Source: a virus. Taken from it: DNA of 64,000 nucleotides. A model generated the notes under the pieces. The model was not told the origin of the DNA and searched no databases. It worked only from the letters and a program-made list of their open reading frames with translations. Below are positions 58,924 to 64,000 of this stretch, piece by piece. The stretch is taken from IMG/VR virus record IMGVR_UViG_3300037248_000024, positions 1 to 64,000 of that record. One strand, 5' to 3'. Every line of letters begins with the position of its first letter. Position 1 is the first letter of the stretch. Both the position numbers and the translations under genes were made by a program.

Positions 58924-59111
58924 TACGGCCACTCCCCTTCCCTCTCCATCGCCCGATCCATCTCCTCATCAGGAACACACTCGGTATCCACCACGTCGCC
59001 GGGCGCCATCACCTCCGCGAGGTGCCAGCACACACCGACAGCGGGACACGCCAGCGGGCCGGTGCCGCGGACGATGGCGCGCGGGGTCTGGGCGAGGGCG
59101 CAGATTGACAT
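58923..59111 (-). CDS. Small Cys-containing protein behind the TnpB right end
   Basis: A 62-residue protein with AAAGGAG upstream. Its ribosome site directly follows the sequence taken as the right end of the TnpB element, so that insertion may have replaced the original promoter region. No family is recognised. Confidence 0.5.
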   Translation of the reverse strand: MSICALAQTPRAIVRGTGPLACPAVGVCWHLAEVMAPGDVVDTECVPDEEMDRAMEREGEWP

Positions 59112-59240
59112 GCTCTGCTCCTTTCGGATTCAGATTTCCGAAGCTCGACATCAAGCCGTCCTCCGGATGCTTCCTGCTTCGTCCGGTCCTTTAGGAGGAT
59201 GTCCGTCCACAGGCTTCAACGCGCTGTCCGCGCGCCGTAG
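59112..59240 (-). ncRNA. Candidate omegaRNA (reRNA) of TnpB
   Basis: TnpB guide RNAs normally arise from the end of the gene plus its downstream edge. Here that stretch has several potential hairpins, including TTCGGA-N8-TCCGAA right after the stop codon (59118-59137). The next ~20 bases, which overlap the following gene's start, would serve as guide. Boundaries are a guess. Confidence 0.35.
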
Positions 59241-60356
59241 TATGATGATCGCCGCGTTGGTGTCGGCATTGGCTTCGTATCCGCATCCTGTGCAGACAAA
59301 CCGTACCTGATCCTGTCGGCTTCGTGCATCCACCACGCCACATTCAGCGCACGTCTGGCTTGTGTATGCGGCTGGAACTTCGATGAGCCTGCCACCACGA
59401 TCCGCCAGCTTGTAGGCCAGCATGGTCCGGAAACCGCCCCATCCCTGATCCAGAATGGCACGGTTCAGCGCTGCCTTTTGCCGGACCATCCTGCCCGGTT
59501 CGGCTGCGGTGCCTTTCGCAGATGCGGTCATGTTCCGCACCTTCAATGCCTCCAAAACGACAGCGCCGTGGTTCTTGGCGATGTCAGTTGAAACCTTATG
59601 GAGGAAGTTCTTACGGGCGTTCGCCACCCGCATCTGTATCTTCGCCACGCGGCGGATGGCCTTGCGGCGATTGGACGAACCGCGCTTCTTGCGGCTCAGG
59701 TCGCGTTGCGCCTTCCGGAGCGCCCGGAGCGCCTTTTTGCCGCAGTTCACCGGGGCGATGTTGACGCCGTTGGACAACGCGGCGAATACAGCGACGCCGC
59801 GATCAATTCCGACCGCTGGCAGAGTGGATGGCGCTGGATCAACTATCTTGTGCTGCCATTGAACGGAGACGCGCCATTGTCCCGCGTGGCGTGAGACAGT
59901 CGCGTTGCGAATGTCTCCAACAACGCGGCGCCAACCTCGAAATGAAATCCACCCTAGTTTTGGCAGTTTAATACGTCCAGAAGAGTTGCCGGTGCGTTCA
60001 ATCCTAAAGGCCTCCGGGTGCGGAAACCGAAAGCTATCATTCAACCCCTTCTTACGCGGCGTTGGGTACCCGGAACGACTCTTCCACCAGTTCTGATAGG
60101 CTTTGTTGAGGTCCATCATCACCTGATGCAACGCATCCGCCGGTACATCCCTAATCCAATCAACTTGCCTTCGAAGCATGGTGACTTCACGGCACTGACT
60201 GGCAAAATTGATCCCCCGTCCGGCGCGGCCAAAAGTCCGCCGCTGTTCCAAGGCGAGGTTGTAGACGAACCGGCACGCACCCGCGAATCGCGCCATTTTC
60301 TGCGATTGCTCGGATGTCGGGTAGAGCCGATAGGTGTTGGCCTTGCGAATAATCAT
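59151..60356 (-). CDS. tnpB: TnpB, IS200/IS605-family RNA-guided nuclease
   Basis: A 401-residue protein (start MIIRKANTYRLYPT). The RuvC catalytic residues are intact: D185 (GIDRGVAVF), E269 (VVLEALKVRNM) and D365 (ANADTNAA). The zinc ribbon is CxxC at 336/339 and 355/358. TnpB proteins use an RNA from the element's right end to cut matching DNA beside a short TAM. No TnpA is near, so the element cannot move alone. It sits at the head of the minus early operon, facing the 60.46 kb repressor. Confidence 0.85.
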   Translation of the reverse strand: MIIRKANTYRLYPTSEQSQKMARFAGACRFVYNLALEQRRTFGRAGRGINFASQCREVTMLRRQVDWIRDVPADALHQVMMDLNKAYQNWWKSRSGYPTPRKKGLNDSFRFPHPEAFRIERTGNSSGRIKLPKLGWISFRGWRRVVGDIRNATVSRHAGQWRVSVQWQHKIVDPAPSTLPAVGIDRGVAVFAALSNGVNIAPVNCGKKALRALRKAQRDLSRKKRGSSNRRKAIRRVAKIQMRVANARKNFLHKVSTDIAKNHGAVVLEALKVRNMTASAKGTAAEPGRMVRQKAALNRAILDQGWGGFRTMLAYKLADRGGRLIEVPAAYTSQTCAECGVVDARSRQDQVRFVCTGCGYEANADTNAAIIILRRADSALKPVDGHPPKGPDEAGSIRRTA

Positions 60357-60376
60357 AGGCGCACCATGCCAGACTC

Positions 60377-60414
60377 CAATCCGCGATGCAATAGCAAAAT
60401 CGCACAATCCGCGA
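60377..60414 (+). promoter_or_regulatory. Possible operator: two CAATCCGCGA direct repeats
   Basis: CAATCCGCGA occurs at 60377-60386 and 60405-60414, 28 bases apart, in the gap between tnpB and the divergent XRE gene, next to the latter's -35 box. Placement suggests a repressor site. Confidence 0.4.
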
Positions 60415-60424
60415 AATTATTGCC

Positions 60425-60453
60425 TTGACCCTCCCAGGAACCTCGTATAGGAT
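60425..60453 (+). promoter_or_regulatory. Promoter of the XRE gene
   Basis: TTGACC, 17 bases, TAGGAT, then seven bases to ATG 60461. This again predicts a nearly leaderless message. However AGGA in the -10 could instead be a ribosome site, so the assignment is less certain than at 40 kb. Confidence 0.45.
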
Positions 60454-60460
60454 GCGATCC

Positions 60461-60682
60461 ATGAGCCTCAAACAGATCATCAAGGCCCAGGGCCGCACAC
60501 AACGGTGGATCGCCGGGGAACTCGGCATCTCCGAGGATACATTCTCTCGTATGATACTCGAAAAGCAGCCGTTCCCCGTCGATAAGGTCGAACCACTAGC
60601 TGACCTGCTCGGTGTTCCGGTGGTGGACGTGCTGCACGCGGTCGCACCGCCCGGTGCCACCCCACCCGCGAGCGTGTCGTGA
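60461..60682 (+). CDS. XRE-family repressor-like protein
   Basis: A 73-residue protein. MSLKQIIKAQGRTQRWIAGELGISEDTFSRMI is a clear helix-turn-helix of the Cro/CI type, with VEPLADLLGVPVVDVL completing the fold. It heads the right-hand plus operon, opposite the early minus operon. It overlaps the next gene by GTGA. Confidence 0.7.
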   Translation: MSLKQIIKAQGRTQRWIAGELGISEDTFSRMILEKQPFPVDKVEPLADLLGVPVVDVLHAVAPPGATPPASVS

Positions 60683-61056
60683 CCGCCATCCTCAACGTCG
60701 CCACGCCGGAAGGCCGTGCTCTCGGTCGAGAGATTGCCCGGCTCTGCGACGGCGAATTGAAAAACAAACCCGATAACCGTTGCGGGACCTGCGCGGGTCG
60801 TGGTGGCGATCATCTCGCGAACGGTTCGCCAGCAACACTGATGTCGTTCGTCAAAAGCATCGCGGAACGAACGCCGTTCTGGTGCCATGAGCATGATCGT
60901 CCCTGCGCTGCATGGCTGGCGCTGCGGTTTTCGAAACCCGTGGAAGTGCCATGGGATCACTGTCAGGTCGCTGACGATGCGCCTTGGCTGGTGACCGGCG
61001 ATGGCGTCGTGGTGACGCCGGATGCGCGTTCGTATTCATCTTTATTGGAGTCATGA
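60679..61056 (+). CDS. Zinc-binding-like phage protein
   Basis: A 125-residue protein starting at GTG. CGTCAGRGGD and later WCHEHDRPCAAWLALRF form a Cys/His pattern seen in small phage proteins. Overlaps the next gene by ATGA. Function unknown. Confidence 0.5.
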   Translation: MTAILNVATPEGRALGREIARLCDGELKNKPDNRCGTCAGRGGDHLANGSPATLMSFVKSIAERTPFWCHEHDRPCAAWLALRFSKPVEVPWDHCQVADDAPWLVTGDGVVVTPDARSYSSLLES

Positions 61057-61418
61057 CCATGCCGTTCGATCCTGAAATCCCTCTCCGCGACACGCCAACG
61101 GTTCATCCGAGGTGGCGGGAGATTGCCACGCTTCACAATATGAAGGCTCGCCTTTCCAACCCCGACCAATGGTGTCGAGGAAGGCTGTTCGATGGCGCGG
61201 CGTCTTGTCTCGTCGGTTCGCTGTGGCTTTCAAATGGTATTGCCGATCCGACGGAATGGTCACAAATGCCGATCAGCGGCCAGCAAATATATGACCGGCT
61301 GAGAAAACTCACGGCGCGGAGAGATGTCGCGAGTTTCAATGATGATCCCGCCGTCTCTCATGACGATGTCATGGGTCTTTTGGAGATGGCGTTGCAATCG
61401 TTTGAGATGGAGTCCTGA
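61053..61418 (+). CDS. Hypothetical phage protein
   Basis: A 121-residue protein; ATG at 61053 overlaps the upstream stop, though the second Met at 61059 is also possible. The helical C-terminus (DDVMGLLEMALQSFEME) is typical of small phage early proteins. No family is recognised. Confidence 0.45.
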   Translation: MTMPFDPEIPLRDTPTVHPRWREIATLHNMKARLSNPDQWCRGRLFDGAASCLVGSLWLSNGIADPTEWSQMPISGQQIYDRLRKLTARRDVASFNDDPAVSHDDVMGLLEMALQSFEMES

Positions 61419-61420
61419 TC

Positions 61421-61750
61421 ATGCCCCGCGATGTCCCGTTGAACTTCCCCGAAACCGAAGCCGCGCCGGACCTGAGCGTGCCGACGCTGCGGGGGTTGGC
61501 GTGGTTGTTACGGCACAAAGAGATGTGGCCAAAAAACCATAGATGGGACTTTAAGGAGTGCGATACGTGCGCGATCGGACTCTCTCAAAGAATGTGGCCC
61601 GGAACCAATGCGATAAAACTCACGGGCGATTACGATATGGCACGGTATTTTTTCAATCGGAGATCGTATCTTCCGGTGGTGGTCGCGCACGTTACCCCAG
61701 AAATGGTAGCGGATCGGATCGACCAATGCCTTACCCGGAGCGCCACCTGA
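61421..61750 (+). CDS. Hypothetical phage protein
   Basis: A 109-residue protein. LRGLAWLLRHKEMWPKNHRWDF with CDTCAIGLSQRMW suggests a small conserved module with a Cys pair. Overlaps the cold-shock gene by TGATG. Confidence 0.5.
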   Translation: MPRDVPLNFPETEAAPDLSVPTLRGLAWLLRHKEMWPKNHRWDFKECDTCAIGLSQRMWPGTNAIKLTGDYDMARYFFNRRSYLPVVVAHVTPEMVADRIDQCLTRSAT

Positions 61751-61965
61751 TGCCCACCGGCACCGTCAAATGGTACAGTTCCGAGAAGGGTTACGGCTTC
61801 ATTTCCCCGGACAACAACACCGGCGGACGGGACCATTTTGTTCATCGCACCGCCCTGGCCCGCGCCAACATCGCCACGCTCCATGAAGGCCAGCGCGTCG
61901 AATACGAACTGGAACGCGACGACAGGACGGGGAAGGTGGCGGCGGTGGGGTTGAGGGTGGTGTGA
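61750..61965 (+). CDS. Cold-shock domain protein (CspA family)
   Basis: A 71-residue protein. KGYGFI and HFVH match RNP1 and RNP2 of the cold-shock fold, in GTVKWYSSEKGYGFISPDN. The protein should bind single-stranded RNA or DNA. A nucleic-acid chaperone could help early phage mRNAs, including the predicted leaderless ones. Overlaps neighbours by TGATG and GTGATG. Confidence 0.85.
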   Translation: MPTGTVKWYSSEKGYGFISPDNNTGGRDHFVHRTALARANIATLHEGQRVEYELERDDRTGKVAAVGLRVV

Positions 61966-62183
61966 TGGGCGCTTCCGAATATCTTCGCGGCAATACCAAT
62001 CGTTACCGGCCGAATCATAAGCCGGAGACTATTGGTTATGCCCGGCATCTTTGGGATCATGATTGGTCGGCGTCGGAAATAGCGGCGCAGATCGAACTCA
62101 GCCGGAACGCGATTTGCGCCATCGCGAGACGGAATGATTTCGCGGAGCGCGGGTCTCCGATAAAGAGACGAACCAATGGGTAA
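61965..62183 (+). CDS. GcrA-like small HTH protein
   Basis: A 72-residue protein. YARHLWDHDWSASEIAAQIE and LSRNAICAIARRNDFAERGSP fit the N-terminal DNA-binding domain of GcrA, the alphaproteobacterial cell-cycle regulator. The long C-terminal half of GcrA is missing. It may interfere with GcrA- or methylation-dependent host promoters. Confidence 0.6.
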   Translation: MGASEYLRGNTNRYRPNHKPETIGYARHLWDHDWSASEIAAQIELSRNAICAIARRNDFAERGSPIKRRTNG

Positions 62184-63003
62184 GGCCATGGGCTCAAACG
62201 CACGGGCCTATCCAATGGGCGGCATGGCACGCTACCGCAACGTCCCGATGACGGAGCCGGTGCCGCGTCATCGTGTGGGGTTGGTCGCCGATAGCGTGGC
62301 CCTCCTGGAAAATCGTTCCATCCACCAGAGTTATGTTTTTGACGCGGAAGACCGCGAACGAGTGCTGATTGATGGCATCAACAACGCCAAGATCGGAAAT
62401 CGCGTCACCAAAGGCCCGTGGAGGGGGATGCGAATTTTTACCCTGGCACTTGAAGAACGCGCAACCTGTCCGGCGTCATGTTCTCTGCTTCGGGAATGCT
62501 ACGGAAACGGAATGCCTGTCGCGGTTCGGTTCCGGCATACACCTTCTCTCATGGCGCGGCTGGACGAAGAATTAGCTGTGCTTGACGATAAGTATCAGAA
62601 CGGCTTTGTCGTTCGTCTCCATGTGTTGGGTGATTTCCCCACCGCGCTTTATGTTCGGCATTGGGAAGTCTGGTCTGATGAATTTCCGGCGCTTCATGTC
62701 TGGGGCTATACGGCACATCCGCGCGATAGCGAAATAGGCCGCTTGATCGCTGGCATGAATGACCACAGGCCAGACCGCTGGTCGATTCGTTTCAGTGTGC
62801 CTACAGATGTCAGGTGGTCGCCCATGCAAGCCGCCACGATCTGGACGCCGGAAGAAATGCACACGCCGCTTGACGCATTGGTGTGCCCACAAGAGTTAGG
62901 AAAGACGCAGACCTGCGGGACATGCGCGCTTTGCTGGTCTCCGGCAATGAAAGATACACGGATTCTGTTTCTTGGACACGGCGGCAGGGGGCACAAGAAA
63001 TGA
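62176..63003 (+). CDS. GP88-like phage protein
   Basis: A 275-residue protein. IGNRVTKGPWRGMRIFTLAL, EERATCPASCSLLRECYGNGM, later LHVLGDFPTALYVRHWEVW and the Cys cluster CPQELGKTQTCGTCALCW follow the family known from mycobacteriophage gene 88 and relatives. The cysteines suggest a metal or Fe-S site. The function is unknown. Confidence 0.7.
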   Translation: MGKAMGSNARAYPMGGMARYRNVPMTEPVPRHRVGLVADSVALLENRSIHQSYVFDAEDRERVLIDGINNAKIGNRVTKGPWRGMRIFTLALEERATCPASCSLLRECYGNGMPVAVRFRHTPSLMARLDEELAVLDDKYQNGFVVRLHVLGDFPTALYVRHWEVWSDEFPALHVWGYTAHPRDSEIGRLIAGMNDHRPDRWSIRFSVPTDVRWSPMQAATIWTPEEMHTPLDALVCPQELGKTQTCGTCALCWSPAMKDTRILFLGHGGRGHKK

Positions 63004-63299
63004 TAACCATCCCAGACATTCAGTTCGCCGTGGCGAGTGAGTTCAGCGTCTCCATGGCAGACATGGTGGAACGCCAACGTTCGGCGCGTATCGCGAGGCC
63101 GCGTCAGGTCGCGATGTATTTGTCTCGTCTTCTGACGGGACAAAAGTTCGTGGCGATAGCCTCGCATTTCGGTGACCGGCATCACACAACGATCATCCAC
63201 GCGATCAACCGTGTTGGCTGGTTTATTGAAGAAGACATGACATTCGCGAGCATCGTCGCCGGTCTTGAATACCGGCTTCGCGGTATGCGTGACGCCTGA
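63000..63299 (+). CDS. DnaA domain IV protein
   Basis: A 99-residue protein. IQFAVASEFSVSMADMVERQRS, then IARPRQVAMYLSRLLTG, then FGDRHHTTIIHAINRV match the DNA-binding domain IV of DnaA, including its signature GDRHHTT. Domains I-III, and hence ATPase activity, are absent. It could mark a phage origin, or occupy DnaA boxes and hinder host replication. Confidence 0.78.
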   Translation: MITIPDIQFAVASEFSVSMADMVERQRSARIARPRQVAMYLSRLLTGQKFVAIASHFGDRHHTTIIHAINRVGWFIEEDMTFASIVAGLEYRLRGMRDA

Positions 63300-63345
63300 C
63301 CAAAACCGAAGCCGCCCGGTCGCGCGGCACATGAGAAGGAATGAG

Positions 63346-63624
63346 ATGATGACCAAACCATTGACCGTGACTTTCAATATCGACCAGCCAGACAACATTC
63401 TGGAACGTGGCGCCGTGCTGACCGATACCGCTAAGGCCGTCGAAGCCTTCAAGACCTCGATGGAAGGGGCCAAGCATAAGCTGACGGTGACGACGACCGA
63501 GGGCGAGCCGGAGGTGAAAACGCGCAAGCCGCGCACCGTTCATCCGGTGGCCGACGCTCCGGCGCAACCGCCCGTCGTGAAGCCGCGTTCGTTGCATGGC
63601 GATGCTGATACGAAAGTCGCCTGA
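63346..63624 (+). CDS. Hypothetical protein
   Basis: A 92-residue protein (MMTKPLTVTFNIDQPDN...; start behind AAGGAATGAG). A short alpha/beta N-terminus and a basic Pro-rich tail. It lies between the DnaA-IV and ParB-like genes. No family is recognised. Confidence 0.45.
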   Translation: MMTKPLTVTFNIDQPDNILERGAVLTDTAKAVEAFKTSMEGAKHKLTVTTTEGEPEVKTRKPRTVHPVADAPAQPPVVKPRSLHGDADTKVA

Positions 63625-63632
63625 ACACACCG

Positions 63633-63651
63633 CCCGCGCCTCTCGCGCGGG
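63633..63651 (+). other. Strong hairpin before the ParB-like gene
   Basis: CCCGCGC-CTCTC-GCGCGGG is a perfect seven-base stem. No T-run follows; the next gene's ribosome site GGAGGGAAAG starts five bases later. It may tune expression of the ParB-like gene or end part of the transcripts. Confidence 0.45.
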
Positions 63652-63668
63652 TCATGGAGGGAAAGAGA

Positions 63669-64000
63669 ATGGCCAGCCCCGGTTCACTCACCGCGCGGAT
63701 CGTCGCGGAAGGCGGCACGGTAACGCAAGGTTTCCTTGTGCCGATCGATCATATCCACGTCGAACCGGGGTTCAACCTTCGAATCCCCGGTCCTGACCTG
63801 GATGCCCATATCCGCTGGCTCGCGGATCAGATCAAGCGCGTTGGGTTCGACAGCACGCAACCCCTGGCCGTGATCCGGCATCCCGAACTGGATGGTCATG
63901 TCATCATCCGCAAGGGGCATTGCCGATACCAGGGCGCCGTTCTGGCCAGGAAAGAGGGGCGCGAAATCGTCGCGCTACCCTGTCTGCCGGAACCGCGCGG
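63669..64000 (+). CDS. ParB-like nuclease-domain protein, 3'-truncated by the window
   Basis: ATG behind GGAGGGAAAGAG; 110 codons are visible. FLVPIDHIHVEPGFNLR, WLADQIKRVGFD, QPLAVIRHPELDGHVIIRKG and HCRYQGAVLA follow the ParB/Srx fold, with GHCRY as the GxxR-type box. Together with the DnaA-IV and GcrA-like genes this suggests the start of a DNA-maintenance or replication block. Confidence 0.7.
   Translation, partial: MASPGSLTARIVAEGGTVTQGFLVPIDHIHVEPGFNLRIPGPDLDAHIRWLADQIKRVGFDSTQPLAVIRHPELDGHVIIRKGHCRYQGAVLARKEGREIVALPCLPEPR

Noticed and set aside
59151-60356. Idea that TnpB is a nuclease-dead TldR-type regulator
   Set aside because: All three RuvC acidic residues are present in good context.
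1-64000. CRISPR arrays, rRNA genes, integrase
   Set aside because: No regularly spaced repeats, rRNA-like stretches or integrase-type protein were seen; the lifestyle cannot be settled from this window.

Overview
The window is one continuous stretch of a large tailed-phage genome (or a long prophage); no bacterial housekeeping genes are visible. The virion genes fit a short-tailed, podovirus-like particle: a Mu gpT-like major capsid protein, two head-to-tail adaptor-type proteins, a P22 gp10-like tail hub, a giant polyvalent protein and a lytic-transglycosylase ejection protein. GC-rich, alphaproteobacterial-looking regulators (an EcfG-like ECF sigma factor, GcrA-like helix-turn-helix proteins) suggest an alphaproteobacterial host, perhaps an acetic-acid or Rhodospirillales-type bacterium; that host guess is inference. 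Terminase, portal and the main replication enzymes must lie outside the window.

Layout. 1-35.5 kb, plus strand: virion module. It runs from the tail of a scaffold-like gene through capsid, adaptors, hub, fibre-like proteins, two GNAT-like acetyltransferases, the transglycosylase protein and a 2,668-residue polyvalent protein, to three consecutive proteins with export signals. A reverse-strand cassette of four small genes (10.84-11.95 kb) with its own promoter is embedded here, and a homing-type HNH/endonuclease VII gene follows the capsid gene. 35.56-38.46 kb, minus strand: tRNA-Arg and tRNA-Thr lead into a YfaP-like protein and two partner genes. 38.6-39.0 kb, plus: two tiny membrane proteins. 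39.02-40.05 kb, minus: a sigma factor fused to extra DNA-binding domains. 40.1-48.5 kb, plus: about 28 tightly overlapping small genes with repressor-like proteins, lysozyme, a probable holin, a lipoprotein, a HAD nucleotidase and a solitary C5 cytosine methyltransferase. 48.5-59.1 kb, minus: about 27 small overlapping genes including a Lar-like antirestriction protein, a DUF5131 protein and an unexpected capsid-like protein. 59.15-60.36 kb, minus: an intact TnpB. 60.46-64 kb, plus: XRE repressor, cold-shock protein, GcrA-like protein, GP88-like protein, DnaA domain-IV protein and a ParB-like protein cut by the window end.

How it may work together. Genes for DNA-binding regulators start at sigma70-like promoters whose -10 box ends only 5-7 bases before the start codon, which predicts leaderless mRNAs. 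The most striking is the divergent pair at 40.05-40.11 kb, where the palindrome TTGACAGTCAA supplies the -35 box of both promoters, so the sigma-fusion gene and the repressor-like operon should compete directly for RNA polymerase. This looks like a compact decision switch. Other notable points are a second capsid-family gene outside the virion module, the group of exported fibre-like proteins, and a TnpB inserted at the head of the minus-strand early operon.
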